Translations under genes and position numbers: made by a program
Notes under the pieces: model-generated
Database searches by the model: none
The model's input: only the letters and a program-made list of their open reading frames with translations
Told to the model about the DNA's origin: nothing
From: Hyunsoonleella ulvae
GTDB taxonomy: Bacteria; Bacteroidota; Bacteroidia; Flavobacteriales; Flavobacteriaceae
DNA: 64,000 nucleotides
NCBI RefSeq assembly: GCF_016827605.1
Contig: NZ_JAEPJQ010000001.1
Span: forward strand, 744,001 to 808,000
Reading direction: 5' to 3'
Shown here: positions 28,701 through 39,069 of the stretch, one piece after another
Position numbering within the stretch: position 1 is the stretch's first letter
How the letters are laid out: each line of letters begins with the position of its first letter

Positions 28701-31700
28701 ACCAACTGTGGGTTGCGCTTCCACATTATCTGGTATTCCATCATCATCAGAGTCTATATCTAAATGGTCTGATTTTCCGTCTGAATCAGAATCACAAAAT
28801 CGATACACCGCTGTTAAAGTAATTTCAACAAAGTCTACGAATAAATAATCATCTGCATAATCATCTCCAATTATTATATTCCATGTTCCCACATTTGGAT
28901 CTTCGTGGTACAAAGATGTTAGACTATTTTTTGGCAAAAACGTACCAGATTGTGGTAGATTGTATGTTGGATCTGCATCACTTGCAATTACTGTACCTGT
29001 ACTATTAAATACTTGATCTGCATCAATAAAAGACACCCCAGAACCAGCTCCAGAGCCGTAATCTCCATAGTCAACAAAGTTAATAACAGCACCACTCGGT
29101 GATTTTAATCCAAAATATTTTTCGTCTGCATAAATACGACCAGGTGAACCACTACATTTATCTCCTGGTGTTCCAGCAAATACCCCATCGAACATTTCAA
29201 ATTTAATTCTTATTGATATATCAGTTACCGTATAACCTGCTGGCACAGAAAAACTTCCTACTACAATTTCTTCTTCATTAATAGATTTTGCGCATGACAT
29301 GCCATCAACAAAAACAGGACTAGCAATATCTCCACCAATTGTTTCACTATACATAATTCCTGGACATTCATCAGTATCTAAAATTCCGTCATTATCATCA
29401 TCTAAATCAACTACATCTGAAAGACCATCTGCATCTGAATCATTGTAAACTGTTACAGTAGCTATAGCCGAAGAACAGTTAGCGGCATTTGCTACTTCAC
29501 AAATTTGATAAGTTACGGAGTAAGTTCCAACTGTTGTTCCTGCTGGAACAATTACACTTCCAGATGTATCAATGGAAACGCCTGTTAATCCACCATCTGC
29601 TATAATAGACATAGTAACATCAGAATCTACTACGGGGTTTCCATTCAATATATCATTTATCGTAGCATCTCCAGCAATTCCACCAAAAATATTTGTGACT
29701 GATGTGTTGTAAAAAAAGTCATCTACTGCTAAAATATTAATTGCATTTATGGTAATATTGCTTGAAGCTTTACATTGGTTAGTTAGATAGTCTAATGCTA
29801 TTACACTAAAATTGTATGTTCCTATAGAGGTTATTGGTTCAAGTGTTAAAGTAATAGAGCCACCATCTCCAAAAATACTATCGCTCATACTCATTTCTGA
29901 AGCATTTTCAATAAAATATAAGGTATTTTCTGCAGAATTTGAGATAATTATACTTTGTGGTTGATTAGTAAAAACGGTGTAACTAGTTTTGTCTGTAATA
30001 GGCGCACTAGGCCCAAAACAAGGAATAGTATAAGTAGAAGGACAAATAATTTCAGATGTATTGGGTTCTTTAACTCCAATACTTAAAACACCTCCTTCAT
30101 AAATTTGGTTTGCTACCGTAGTGTTTACTGGAATAGACCAAGTTGTTCCAGATGTAGTCACTTCACCCAAATAATATCCATCTATATATAGTGAAACTAT
30201 CGTATTTGCAACAGCACTTGCTAAAGTTCCACTAACCGTTGTTACATTAATATTGGATATAGGGCTTATGGTTCCGCAACGCAGATTAGAAACTGGCGCA
30301 AGTGCTGTAACCAAATTAGAATTTCCACTGGTACCACAAGCTGTAGTTAACGTAGCATAGTAAACTGTTCCTGCAACAGGAGTTGGTGAGGACAACGTCC
30401 AATTTCCTCCAGCCCCTACTGTGGTAGTTCCTAATAATACATTAGTCGCATTATCATAAACATTAATTGTTCCTCCTTCAACAGAAGCACTTCCTTGTAG
30501 TGGGCTTCCCGCAACTACATTACCATTATCATTATAGATAAAAGGTAATAGCACATCACAAATCACATTTCTTTGAACAGGAATTGAACATTTATCTTGA
30601 CTACTATCAACCGTACTAGGCAGAATTGCTCTTACTTCCACCACATCTCCTACTTGCAAAAATGAATTGGTGGTGTCATACGAATAAGTTCCTGCTGCTG
30701 TCGCTGTTGTTATACCTAAATTTATTGGAACAGCTGAACCATTTTTATACACTGCTAAAACTACACTAGAATTTGCAGGTGCAGTACCAGTTACCTCTGA
30801 AGTATTTGGCGATATGGGATTAGTTTCTATTGTTGCTACTGGTGTATCTGATTCAATGTTATTATTCACATACGTACAAAAATCGTAACATCTGGATTCA
30901 CATTTCCCTGATTCTTGATAGGTTATAAAATAACTTCCAGCTGGTATATCTCCTCCTGCAGTTCCAGAACAGGCGTTACCAGTGTCATAAACGCTCCCAT
31001 CCCAACCCCATTGCGTAACTGATGTAGCAAATGTGTGCTCAAACTCAAGAACCACGCCTCCTGTGCTACTATATCTATAAACCCTTGCTGTAACACCTGC
31101 AGGAATAACAGTTCCTGTAATAGCATTGTTAGTTCCAATTCTAATTCCTCTATGTGTTGTACAAATATCGTCGATGTCAAAACAGCTAGAAGTTGCACTG
31201 CAAGCAACCTCATTAGAAACCTGTACATTATTACTATCATAACAAGTAGCTTCTCCAGTACTAACAGCAGAGGCATTAATAACATCTCCGTCTGCAAGTG
31301 CGCTAACAGATAAATTCCAGCTTCCTCCAGAGGTTGCTGTAGTGGTTCCTATAGCTGTTCCGTTATTAAATACGGTAATCGTTGCCGTACTTTGTGTAGA
31401 GTAACTTGCAGCCGTCCAGCTTCCAGAAATGGTCGTTGCCCCAACTGTTATTGGAGAATTAACCGTTGGCGCATTAGTACACAAACCTGTAGGACAAGTT
31501 CCATCTAATATTTGTTGAGGCGTACAGGGAGGTGTAACTATAAGGTTACCTGAAGGATATGTGTCTGAAGAAGGTCCACATAATGACGGTTTAGGTGCCA
31601 TTACCGTAGCAATATCATATCGTAAAGGCGTAGTGCTTGTTAAAGGGGTACTTCCGCCCGAGAAGGCGGATAATGGCACATAAAAATCAATGAAATAATC

Positions 31701-32312
31701 GCTATCACCATCATTATTAGTTAATGCCGCTGAGGTTTGAACATGCTGTGGATTTGTTAACAAGGTTCTTTCCCATAGAAGATTACAGCTATTTCCATTA
31801 TTCACGTCATAGATAGAAATAGTGAATCCAGTTTGTACAACAACTTCATATTCAAATCCTGGATTGGATGTAGTATAAGTGGGATCAGAAACCCCAAACT
31901 TACTATCTGTATCTATTAAAACACTATAACCTTTTGCTCCCGCAACAATGTTACCCAAACGAAATCTTGTAAGTAAATTAGTTCCATCAAAATATTGATA
32001 AAATGCGTTTCCATTTTCATCTTGAACAAAGTCGCTAAATCCACCACTGGGCCCCATTGAGATGTCTCCTGAAGATTCTGCAGTAATAACGGGAACAGCA
32101 TAATAGGGAATTTCACTTGCCACTCCTATATCTGTAGTTGTAAACCCAGTATTGGTTGCAGAGACATACCCATCACCATTAGGATCTAAAACAGAAGATG
32201 AACTTTGAGGGGGAATATTTCCAGCACCATCTCTTACAATTAAACCCGGTGTTTGTGAAAACACAAAAAAAGGTAAAATCAAAAATGCAATACGTAGTAA
32301 TTTCATTTTCAT
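25713..32312 (-). CDS. Giant T9SS-secreted protein: Ig-like repeats, TSP3 repeats, LamG, sorting domain
   Basis: This 2199-residue exported protein starts at 32312, supported by a leader shared with its paralogue. A signal peptide (ending FVFSQ) is followed by a beta-rich N-terminal domain (about 20-265). Several Ig-like repeats follow (about 280-900, e.g. [14 protein letters not shown] and [16 protein letters not shown]). An Asp-rich thrombospondin type 3 stretch (about 957-982, [19 protein letters not shown]) precedes a P-domain-like beta-jelly roll (about 985-1170, ending [12 protein letters not shown]). More TSP3 calcium motifs follow (about 1171-1330), then a LamG fold (about 1332-1500, [23 protein letters not shown]). 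The last 80 residues are a type A T9SS sorting domain ending TKKFIKN. It should be surface-anchored or released. Ligand is unknown. About 1.09 kb of its 3' half nearly matches the next paralogue. Confidence 0.9.
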   Translation of the reverse strand: MKMKLLRIAFLILPFFVFSQTPGLIVRDGAGNIPPQSSSSVLDPNGDGYVSATNTGFTTTDIGVASEIPYYAVPVITAESSGDISMGPSGGFSDFVQDENGNAFYQYFDGTNLLTRFRLGNIVAGAKGYSVLIDTDSKFGVSDPTYTTSNPGFEYEVVVQTGFTISIYDVNNGNSCNLLWERTLLTNPQHVQTSAALTNNDGDSDYFIDFYVPLSAFSGGSTPLTSTTPLRYDIATVMAPKPSLCGPSSDTYPSGNLIVTPPCTPQQILDGTCPTGLCTNAPTVNSPITVGATTISGSWTAASYSTQSTATITVFNNGTAIGTTTATSGGSWNLSVSALADGDVINASAVSTGEATCYDSNNVQVSNEVACSATSSCFDIDDICTTHRGIRIGTNNAITGTVIPAGVTARVYRYSSTGGVVLEFEHTFATSVTQWGWDGSVYDTGNACSGTAGGDIPAGSYFITYQESGKCESRCYDFCTYVNNNIESDTPVATIETNPISPNTSEVTGTAPANSSVVLAVYKNGSAVPINLGITTATAAGTYSYDTTNSFLQVGDVVEVRAILPSTVDSSQDKCSIPVQRNVICDVLLPFIYNDNGNVVAGSPLQGSASVEGGTINVYDNATNVLLGTTTVGAGGNWTLSSPTPVAGTVYYATLTTACGTSGNSNLVTALAPVSNLRCGTISPISNINVTTVSGTLASAVANTIVSLYIDGYYLGEVTTSGTTWSIPVNTTVANQIYEGGVLSIGVKEPNTSEIICPSTYTIPCFGPSAPITDKTSYTVFTNQPQSIIISNSAENTLYFIENASEMSMSDSIFGDGGSITLTLEPITSIGTYNFSVIALDYLTNQCKASSNITINAINILAVDDFFYNTSVTNIFGGIAGDATINDILNGNPVVDSDVTMSIIADGGLTGVSIDTSGSVIVPAGTTVGTYSVTYQICEVANAANCSSAIATVTVYNDSDADGLSDVVDLDDDNDGILDTDECPGIMYSETIGGDIASPVFVDGMSCAKSINEEEIVVGSFSVPAGYTVTDISIRIKFEMFDGVFAGTPGDKCSGSPGRIYADEKYFGLKSPSGAVINFVDYGDYGSGAGSGVSFIDADQVFNSTGTVIASDADPTYNLPQSGTFLPKNSLTSLYHEDPNVGTWNIIIGDDYADDYLFVDFVEITLTAVYRFCDSDSDGKSDHLDIDSDDDGIPDNVEAQPTVGYIGPSGNGSAITDTNNDGVDDNYGPGLLSIEDTDGDGTPDYLDTDSDNDGIPDIEENGMPNTLTGSDTDNDGLDDAFETTNINDTNLDVNEDIEDPTDLSILPDTDSDLTLGGDLDYRDVFDVNPPPSASIDFDGIDDYLTRASFLNGLENLSIMAWVKSDGGNTTDMVIAGEDTGVKLWLQNGIKPMFTVRTSNSTTTTIGCGCTSVNQDEWHHIAGIYSGSTGDLSLYVDGELSGSVNIGATSAVIESSISTNGNFEIGRLSSENVTDNLYFKGDIDEVRVFNVALTADQISQMVYQEIQENGGFTEGTIVQKTIKDVSTNVNVLWSNLIAYYPMTDIVTGRTNDYSQNNEFLYLRNITTIQEQTAPMPYVTGSDGNWSSDAIWLHGNVWDLTKLTLNTNYSIVKISNNITVDRDTEQLGLIIDDGNTLTVNGDHLIRNTWYLELNGALDLLGDSQLVQTQTSDLVTSATGKVLRRQEGTSSAYWYNYWASPVGGQGVTTLTDNNGAINNANNSVFSLNMLKDQSGFNCQFIQSYTANGNISTYWLYTYINGLTYYDWAKIDTSTAISPGVGYTQKGTGVLSPEQQYIFEGKPNNGTILVAVEDRGGAGSVAGTSKTEFLLGNPYPSALDVHEFIDDNVGVIDGTLQLWQQWSGTSHNLDAYNGGYAQINKTGAIRASQFIGLEGATTGGLEGTKVPTRYLPVGQGFITEIVADGNVEFNNGQRIFIKETDADGSYNNGSVFLKNNNKKSKTEQTKTADVKTDSLQKMRLEFKAVTGPDTKRELLLGFSSQTTDGYDYGYDAETHDASNNDLSLVMEGKNMNIQAYGEIAPDKVVPLNFRSSGDHTFEIRISELENMPEDQEIYLRDYLTGDYFNLRNNQPYSFTSEQGIFNDRLEIVFQSEAVTLSSEEAIAQENYVYYDVLDNRLYAKKLNGEVKRFTLYNIRGQSIMELADVERTTLNDGLELPNTASGTYIAVLRMDNNQVVTKKFIKN
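25840..26930 (-). repeat. Near-identical 1.09 kb tract, copy A
   Basis: It matches 32690-33780 at a constant offset of 6850 bp with no indel. A 318-bp run (26556-26873) is identical base for base. Part of the rest that I compared by eye differs at about 3% of positions. Both edges are abrupt, although the flanking domains are also homologous. Confidence 0.9.
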
Positions 32313-32330
32313 AATTAATAGATTTGGGTA
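32310..32330 (-). promoter_or_regulatory. Shared leader of T9SS paralogue, copy A
   Basis: On the minus strand TTACCCAAATCTATTAATT runs straight into the ATG. The same sequence with one extra C and one substitution precedes the paralogue at 36798. The conservation supports both start codons and suggests common translation or transcription control. Confidence 0.55.
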
Positions 32331-32562
32331 ACTTTAAATGCAGATATGAATTAAAAATCTACACTTGTTAGATATTTAAATAAATACAAAATTCATTATT
32401 CATTTATGTTTAAACTCTTTATTAATTGGACTCATTTAACATAAATAAGTCACTATTAAATTAGAACATGCTAATGATATTGAATAAAGCATCTAAACTT
32501 AAAAAATCTGCTAGCTACAATTTTATCGTTCAAATGCATCGTCATTATACATGTTTTCTTTT

Positions 32563-35500
32563 TTATGGTTTTACTAATTTTTTAGCAATTACCTCATTAG
32601 TATACATACTCAATACAGCGATATACGTACCACTTGCACTGTTGGGCATTTCTAGTCCATTTTCAAGGACTGTACTGCCCACATCCTGTAGCTCCATTAT
32701 GGATTGCCCTCTTATGTTATACAGCGCAAACCGTTTTACCTCTCCATTGAGTTTCTTAGCATATAATCTGTTATCTAAAACATCATAATACACATAGTTT
32801 TCCTGAGCTATTGCTTCTTCATTGCTTAAAGTAACCGCTTCTGACTGGAATACGATTTCTAACCTATCATTAAAGATTCCCTGCTCTGAAGTAAAACTAT
32901 AGGGCTGATTGTTCCTTAGGTTAAAATATTCTCCTGTCAGGTAGTCCCTTAAATAAATTTCCTGGTCTTCTGGCATGTTCTCCAGCTCTGATATTCTAAT
33001 CTCGAACGCATGGTCCCCAGATGACCTAAAATTCAATGGCACCACCTTATCTGGAGCTATCTCCCCATAGGCCTGAATGTTCATATTCTTGCCTTCCATA
33101 ACCAAACTTAAGTCATTATTACTTGCATCATGGGTCTCGGCATCATAACCATAATCATAACCATCGGTAGTTTGGCTACTAAAACCTAGCAATAATTCTC
33201 GTTTTGTATCTGGACCTGTTACAGCTTTAAACTCTAAACGCATCTTCTGAAGACTGTCTGTTTTAACTTCCGCTGTTTTGGTTTGTTCTGTTTTGGATTT
33301 TTTATTATTATTTTTCAGGAATACCGACCCATTATTGTAGCTACCATCTGCATCGGTTTCCTTTATGAAAATACGTTGCCCATTGTTGAACTCTACGTTA
33401 CCATCAGCTACAATCTCGGTAATGAATCCTTGACCTACTGGCAAGTATCGTGTTGGTACTTTTGTTCCCTCTAGGCCTCCTGTTGTGGCACCTTCTAAAC
33501 CAATAAACTGTGAGGCTCTTATCGCTCCTGTTTTATTTATCTGAGCATAGCCTCCATTGTAAGCATCTAAATTATGGGACGTACCGCTCCATTGTTGCCA
33601 CAATTGTAAAGTTCCATCTATCACGCCTACATTATCGTCTATAAATTCATGAACGTCTAATGCTGATGGATAGGGGTTACCCAATAAAAACTCGGTCTTA
33701 CTTGTTCCTGCTACAGAACCTGCGCCACCTCTATCTTCTACGGCTACTAGGATTGTACCGTTGTTAGGCTTACCTTCAAATAAATATTGCTGCTCTGGCA
33801 GGGCTGTACCGGTACCTTTTTGGGTATAACCTATACCAGCACTTATGTCAGTGCTCTGCGTAATCTGGGCCCAATCGTAGTAGGTTAATCCATTTATGTA
33901 GGTGTAAAGCCAATAGGTACTTATATTGCCGTTGGCCGTGTAATTTGTAGTAAAGTTACACGCTAAACCAGATTCGTCCCTGAGCATACGAACATTAAAG
34001 GGGGAATTATTTGTATTGTTACTTGACGTATTGTTGTCCTTATAGCTAGTGGCTCGTAATGTCCCTATGGGAGATGCCCAATAATTGTACCAGTATGGAC
34101 TCGATGTCCCCTCTTGGCGTCTTAGCACCTTACCCTCTGATGAGGTAACGAGATCGCTCGTCATGGTCTGTACCAACTGAGAATCCCCTAAAAGGTCTAG
34201 GGTACCGCTTAGGTCTAGGTACCAGGTATTCGTAATGGAATGATCACTTTCAACGGTTAAAGTTGCTCCAGAATCTACGAGTAAGCTTGAAAATGAAATA
34301 TCTTCATCAATAGTAACGTCGTTTGATATTTGCACTATTCCATGCGCATTAACGGATGATGGGTTTTCTATATCCCATACGTTACCATGCTCCCAAGTAG
34401 ACTCTGATGTCCATGACCCTGAATTTGATGCCAAATAAGGCATTGGAGCTGTCTGATCTTGAATAGTAGAGATGTAATGTATGTATAACCATTTATCATA
34501 TCCTGAATAATCTGTTGTTCTTCCCATAACAATATTGGTCATAGGGTAATAAGCAATCAAATTACTCCAAGGTATCGTGTTACTAGTACTAGTATCGTGT
34601 ATAGGCTTTATTACTGTTTCTCCTCCAACTACACCACCGCTCTGTTGTATCTCTTGATATACCATCTGACTGATTTGACTGGATGTAAGTGCTGTATCAA
34701 ACACCCTTACTTCATCTATATCTCCTTTAAAGTATAAATGGTCTGAAACATCTTCTGTTGACAGTCTCCCAATTTCAAAATTATCGTTTGAATTCTCTGT
34801 GCTACTAATATTAGCACCTGTATTTCCAACATTTCCTGAATCACTCTGAACACCATCAACATATAAAAATACATCGCCAGTGGCACTAGAGTAGGAGCCA
34901 GTAACATGATGCCATTCATCATAAGCAATTGCTGTACAACTACAACCTATAGTTACTGGGGCATTACCATCGGTTGTTATAGTAAACATAGGTCTATTAC
35001 CATTATCTAACCATAATTTACACCCCGTATCTTCTCCAGCAATTACCATGTCTGTCGTATTTCCAGAATCTGTTTTTACCCAAGCCATGATGGTAACATT
35101 ACCCAAGCCATCTATAAAACTATTTGCTGACAAATAATCGTCTACGCCATCAAAATCAATGGATGCATAAGTTGGAGGGTTGATATCAAACAAATCCCTA
35201 TAATCTAAATCTCCTCCTAAGGTTAAGTCAAAATCTGCATCTGGTAATATAGATAAATCTGTTGGGTCTTCTATATCTTCATTTACATCCCAGATGTTAT
35301 CATTAACACCAGTAGTTTCAAATGCATTATTTAATCCGTCTGAATCAACATCTACAGCCGTAAAAGTATCTGCCATCCCATTTTCTTGAATATCATCATA
35401 ATTATCATTATCGGAGTTCAAATCAATAAAATCTGGAATATTATCATTATCAGTATCTTGAGGATAAATTCCACTTCCATAGGCTAGATCTATTCCTGTT

Positions 35501-36798
35501 ACAGGATCTATTGTTCCTGTTGGTAAAATATAACCCAATGTAGACTGCCCTTCAACATTATCGGGAATTCCATCGTTATCTGCATCTATATCTAAATGAT
35601 TAAAGAAACCATCTCCATCCGTATCTTCACCCCTTACAATATTTAATGAATTTGCATTAAAATCTAAAAACTGACATTGTGTGAATGACATCCCAAACAA
35701 TCGTGTGCTCGTGAATGAAAAGGTTTTTATAGCTTGCATTCTCATGGAAAAAGAATTTCCAACAAACTGATAATAAGCTCTAAGCACTTTTAAGTCAGAG
35801 AAACCTGGTCCTTCTTGCAGTCCAGATGCACTTATTTGAATATCTCCTCCCAAATCTAATATTTCTAATGAGGATGGATTTTCTATACCGTATGCAGCAG
35901 GGTTATAATATACTACTGACTCTTTTACACCACCAAAGCCATCACAGTCCCAAGTTATCCCATTAACTCTAAAAATTTCAGTTGACGGTGTAGTAGTTCC
36001 TGCATTTACTATAGTAAAATTAAATGTGGCCCCAGGTGTTCCTGTTCCAGAAAAAGTTAGTCTTGTTTGTAAATTACTAGGTGTATCTACAGTATCATCA
36101 TCAATATTGTCAATTGTAGTATTTGTTAACTCTGTGATTTCCATCAAGATGTCATATCCTTGGATAGAATTACTAAACCTATAAACAGCACCAACTGTAT
36201 CTATTGGTCCTGTGCTTGCTGCTGCATCATAAACTCCATTTTCAAATGCTAATTCAGGTAATGAACATTCAAATCTATTTTCTCCTAAATTCTCAATGGC
36301 ATCTGGTATTCCATCATTATCATCATCATAATCTAAATTATCTATTATACTATCTCCATCTGTATCTGGCTGTGAACTACAATTGGCATCTCCTCCTGAA
36401 ACATTAAAATAAATATCGTGTCCTGTGGAATTTGCGGCACTACCATTATCATTTATTACCTCTGTTCCTGCTACTGTAACTGATACATAACTTGAAGAAT
36501 TCCATCCGTCATTGGCTATATCGTATAATTTTATGTAATAATTAGTACCATTTGCAACACAGCCTAAGTTATACTTTGAACCGTAATCATTTGTAGAACC
36601 TTGCTGAGATGAAACATAACACTGATTATCATCACAAATAGTAGCAATCAAGTCGTTTGATGTATTGTAAACTTCTAGCTTATTTTCATAAGCATCGTTA
36701 TCCCAAACAACGATTATTTGCACGTCAGAATATTGCGAAAAAGAAAAATTAAACGCAAAAAAGGTTAAGAACAGACTAAAAAGTAGTTTTAGTTTCAT
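32563..36798 (-). CDS. T9SS-secreted TSP3/LamG protein, paralogue 2
   Basis: I start at the ATG at 36798 (MKLKLLFSLFLTF), which begins the signal peptide (ending FSFSQ) and matches the conserved leader. The frame opens 8 codons earlier. The 1411 residues comprise an N-terminal beta-domain (about 20-135), a short TSP3 motif (about 143-170, DTDGDSIIDNLDYDDDNDG) and a beta-sandwich region (about 175-385). A second TSP3 array (about 390-545) and a LamG fold (about 545-700, SIDFDGVDDYL, DEWHHVTGSYSS) follow. Then comes a large C-terminal region shared with the 2199-residue protein and a T9SS type A sorting domain ending IAKKLVKP. It lacks the Ig-like repeats of its larger neighbour. Ca2+-stabilised surface protein is the likely class; function is unknown. 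Confidence 0.9.
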   Translation of the reverse strand: MKLKLLFSLFLTFFAFNFSFSQYSDVQIIVVWDNDAYENKLEVYNTSNDLIATICDDNQCYVSSQQGSTNDYGSKYNLGCVANGTNYYIKLYDIANDGWNSSSYVSVTVAGTEVINDNGSAANSTGHDIYFNVSGGDANCSSQPDTDGDSIIDNLDYDDDNDGIPDAIENLGENRFECSLPELAFENGVYDAAASTGPIDTVGAVYRFSNSIQGYDILMEITELTNTTIDNIDDDTVDTPSNLQTRLTFSGTGTPGATFNFTIVNAGTTTPSTEIFRVNGITWDCDGFGGVKESVVYYNPAAYGIENPSSLEILDLGGDIQISASGLQEGPGFSDLKVLRAYYQFVGNSFSMRMQAIKTFSFTSTRLFGMSFTQCQFLDFNANSLNIVRGEDTDGDGFFNHLDIDADNDGIPDNVEGQSTLGYILPTGTIDPVTGIDLAYGSGIYPQDTDNDNIPDFIDLNSDNDNYDDIQENGMADTFTAVDVDSDGLNNAFETTGVNDNIWDVNEDIEDPTDLSILPDADFDLTLGGDLDYRDLFDINPPTYASIDFDGVDDYLSANSFIDGLGNVTIMAWVKTDSGNTTDMVIAGEDTGCKLWLDNGNRPMFTITTDGNAPVTIGCSCTAIAYDEWHHVTGSYSSATGDVFLYVDGVQSDSGNVGNTGANISSTENSNDNFEIGRLSTEDVSDHLYFKGDIDEVRVFDTALTSSQISQMVYQEIQQSGGVVGGETVIKPIHDTSTSNTIPWSNLIAYYPMTNIVMGRTTDYSGYDKWLYIHYISTIQDQTAPMPYLASNSGSWTSESTWEHGNVWDIENPSSVNAHGIVQISNDVTIDEDISFSSLLVDSGATLTVESDHSITNTWYLDLSGTLDLLGDSQLVQTMTSDLVTSSEGKVLRRQEGTSSPYWYNYWASPIGTLRATSYKDNNTSSNNTNNSPFNVRMLRDESGLACNFTTNYTANGNISTYWLYTYINGLTYYDWAQITQSTDISAGIGYTQKGTGTALPEQQYLFEGKPNNGTILVAVEDRGGAGSVAGTSKTEFLLGNPYPSALDVHEFIDDNVGVIDGTLQLWQQWSGTSHNLDAYNGGYAQINKTGAIRASQFIGLEGATTGGLEGTKVPTRYLPVGQGFITEIVADGNVEFNNGQRIFIKETDADGSYNNGSVFLKNNNKKSKTEQTKTAEVKTDSLQKMRLEFKAVTGPDTKRELLLGFSSQTTDGYDYGYDAETHDASNNDLSLVMEGKNMNIQAYGEIAPDKVVPLNFRSSGDHAFEIRISELENMPEDQEIYLRDYLTGEYFNLRNNQPYSFTSEQGIFNDRLEIVFQSEAVTLSNEEAIAQENYVYYDVLDNRLYAKKLNGEVKRFALYNIRGQSIMELQDVGSTVLENGLEMPNSASGTYIAVLSMYTNEVIAKKLVKP
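32690..33780 (-). repeat. Near-identical 1.09 kb tract, copy B
   Basis: Partner of 25840-26930. Beyond 33780 and below 32690 the two genes still encode related protein but with many synonymous and nonsynonymous differences, so the tract was homogenised after the duplication. Confidence 0.9.
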
Positions 36799-36819
36799 AA
36801 TTAACAGATTTGGGGTAAT
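36796..36819 (-). promoter_or_regulatory. Shared leader of T9SS paralogue, copy B
   Basis: TTACCCCAAATCTGTTAATT precedes ATGAAA on the minus strand, nearly identical to the leader at 32310-32330. The third paralogue has only a looser version (ACCTAAATCGACC before 38827). Confidence 0.55.
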
Positions 36820-36931
36820 CAAAATTATATAGTGTTAAGTTGTCTCATATTTTTACTGGTTAGGCATAAATCTGAATAACAACTGATTTTATATTGATAA
36901 ATATTATATTTCTCTTTTTTATTAAAGCACT

Positions 36932-38827
36932 TTAATCGGTCACATCTTCTCTTGCTAGCACGTCATTAAATTTAGTGTCTGCCTCTATTAACAAAGAGTT
37001 TCTTTCTAAATTTAAAGTTCCTTCCAAATCAAGGTAACTCGTTATCTTTAATTGTACACTTTGTTTTGTATCTCCTATGGTAAAAACCAAGTCTTCATCG
37101 TTTTGATAATGCTTTTTATCAACTATTAATGCCATTGCCTTAAAATCATTTACAGTATTTGCGTCCTCTGATAATTTTAAGGGCTTATTCAACACTACAT
37201 TATTTCTTACATGATAAATCCCCCATTTATAATCCTCATCTGAGTTGGACATATTATCGATAGTACCATCACCTGGAATTGCCCATTCATCTCCATATAG
37301 CCAAGTGCTTTTTTCATACCAATACCCATCTTGCTTCGTTACAAAAGGCATTGGTGCTGTTTGCGGATTTAAGGCTGCCATGTTATGAATAATTGCCGTA
37401 TTGCTTTTATTGGATTTATCTTCAACTTTAGCGTCTACGATAGCCGTCATTGGGTAGTACATTTGTAAATCTTTCCAATCTACTAAGCCTATTTGATTTG
37501 GTGTGATAGTACCTTTAAGCACTCCGTTTTCATTTTTAATTTCTTGAAACACAATAGCTTTAATCTCTTTATCACTCAAGGTAGTATTGAACAAACGAAT
37601 TTCGTCCATGCTACCTGTATAATATACATTAGACGCATCATGCTCTTTAGCCATCATGAATTTTTCGCTTGTTTTTGTAACCTCACTGTAAAATCCAACT
37701 ATATCTTGTTTTCCTGGATAAGCTAAATTTTGATGATGTACCCACATACCATCTATTGAGATGTCTGCGGTATCATTTTCAAAATCAATTACAACCGCTA
37801 CATGTCTCCATATCCCCTTTTTTAAGCCATATTTCCTTGAAAATTTCACAGTATGTAGACGACCAAACGGTGTTTTAAAGTGTCCTTCAACCTCTAAAGT
37901 AGACCCCACTGATTTTAATTCTAAGGCGTTATCCTCTCCAAAAAGGAAAGACGAAACGGTGCTTTCATCTTCAGCATCATTCTTAATCCAACCCATTAAT
38001 GTAATACCTTTAGCATTTGTTTCATTGAATTTAGAAAGTATTGCCTTTCCTGAAACATAGTCGTCCATCCCATCAAAATGAATAGCGGCTTTTTCTGGCG
38101 GATTGATATCATACAAATCACGATAATCTAAATCTCCATTAAAGCTTAAATCGTTATCGCTATCTGGTAAAATATTGTTTTTTATTTCATCTTGAATGCT
38201 ATATCCATCTCTCTTTTTGTTTCCTTCAAATACATCATCTAAACCATCAAAGTCTTTATCGGAATTAGAAATGGAATTTGCCATACCATTTTCTTCAATG
38301 TCTGGAGTACCATCGCCATCACTATCACTGTCTAAATAATCGTATGTGCCATCACCATCAGTATCTATGGGTTTAAGTCCACTGTTATAGTTGTTACAAA
38401 TTCCTGTTTCAGGATTTGTTGCGGCACTAGGCGGTTTATATCCTATACTAGATTGTGCTTCGATATTATCTAAAATACCATCATTATCACTATCTAAATC
38501 TAGGTGATTGGGAACACCGTCATTATCTCTATCTAAACTTTTACAGATACCGTAATTATTCAGAGCTTCGAAATCGGGATCTTTAAAATTGACCGTACCA
38601 TCTTTATCTATGTCTTCATCAGGGTTTTTACCAAAAGATTCATCTACATCACTTATACCATCGTTATCATCGTCTAGATCTATGATGTTAGCAATACCAT
38701 CTTTATCAGAATCTTCTAATTGATGGTTTGATGCTTTAGCAGCGTTTTCCCTCGTTTTTTTTTGTGCATTGCCAAGAACAACACAAAATGTAAGCAGTAA
38801 AACACTTAAACGTAGTTTTAGCTTCAT
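36932..38827 (-). CDS. TSP3/LamG secreted protein, paralogue 3, lacking the T9SS sorting domain
   Basis: A 631-residue relative of the two preceding proteins. A signal peptide (about 1-21, ending VLGNAQ) leads directly into a long Asp-rich TSP3 array (about 36-240, [19 protein letters not shown] and several repeats). A LamG fold follows (about 245-415, AIHFDGMDDYV, GIWRHVAVVIDF, GSMDEIRLFN). The region after it aligns with the paralogues up to YLDLEGTLNLERNSLLIEA and then ends in LAREDVTD, about where the others continue to [10 protein letters not shown]. There is no sorting domain, so it should stay periplasmic or leave by another route, unless the truncation has made it non-functional. The reading frame is otherwise clean, with no internal stop. 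Confidence 0.85.
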   Translation of the reverse strand: MKLKLRLSVLLLTFCVVLGNAQKKTRENAAKASNHQLEDSDKDGIANIIDLDDDNDGISDVDESFGKNPDEDIDKDGTVNFKDPDFEALNNYGICKSLDRDNDGVPNHLDLDSDNDGILDNIEAQSSIGYKPPSAATNPETGICNNYNSGLKPIDTDGDGTYDYLDSDSDGDGTPDIEENGMANSISNSDKDFDGLDDVFEGNKKRDGYSIQDEIKNNILPDSDNDLSFNGDLDYRDLYDINPPEKAAIHFDGMDDYVSGKAILSKFNETNAKGITLMGWIKNDAEDESTVSSFLFGEDNALELKSVGSTLEVEGHFKTPFGRLHTVKFSRKYGLKKGIWRHVAVVIDFENDTADISIDGMWVHHQNLAYPGKQDIVGFYSEVTKTSEKFMMAKEHDASNVYYTGSMDEIRLFNTTLSDKEIKAIVFQEIKNENGVLKGTITPNQIGLVDWKDLQMYYPMTAIVDAKVEDKSNKSNTAIIHNMAALNPQTAPMPFVTKQDGYWYEKSTWLYGDEWAIPGDGTIDNMSNSDEDYKWGIYHVRNNVVLNKPLKLSEDANTVNDFKAMALIVDKKHYQNDEDLVFTIGDTKQSVQLKITSYLDLEGTLNLERNSLLIEADTKFNDVLAREDVTD

Positions 38828-38983
38828 ATAATGGTCGATTTAGGTTGTATCAGATAGATTAAACTAACTGAACTACATTTGAAATAAATTGAGGGAAGAC
38901 TATTTCAAACTAATATTTTACTATTTGTGGATTAAGTAATTGGAGCAAATCTAGATTAAATAATCGACAAAAACAACAAAAAA

Positions 38984-39009
38984 TCGGATAAAAAGCATAT
39001 TTTTTCCGA
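38984..39009 (-). terminator. Weak hairpin downstream of radA
   Basis: TCGGATAAAAA and TTTTTTCCGA form an imperfect stem 60 bp beyond the radA stop. It may end the panC-radA unit. The surrounding 242-bp gap otherwise holds only the upstream region of the TSP3/LamG gene. Confidence 0.35.
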
Positions 39010-39069
39010 CAAACAAGAATGAAGTGATAGTTTTCAAATTTTATGAAAGGAAAGTTTTGGACAAAAAAT

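Noticed and set aside
28380-28780. Regularly spaced GAT/AAT-rich repeats that might look like a CRISPR or satellite array
   Set aside because: They are the coding repeats of Ca2+-binding TSP3 motifs. Spacing and sequence vary by codons, and no identical repeats or spacers are seen.
30923-31313. Overlapping frames of 92-124 codons inside the 2199-residue gene
   Set aside because: They are low-complexity shadow frames of the Ig-like repeat coding sequence, with no plausible protein features.
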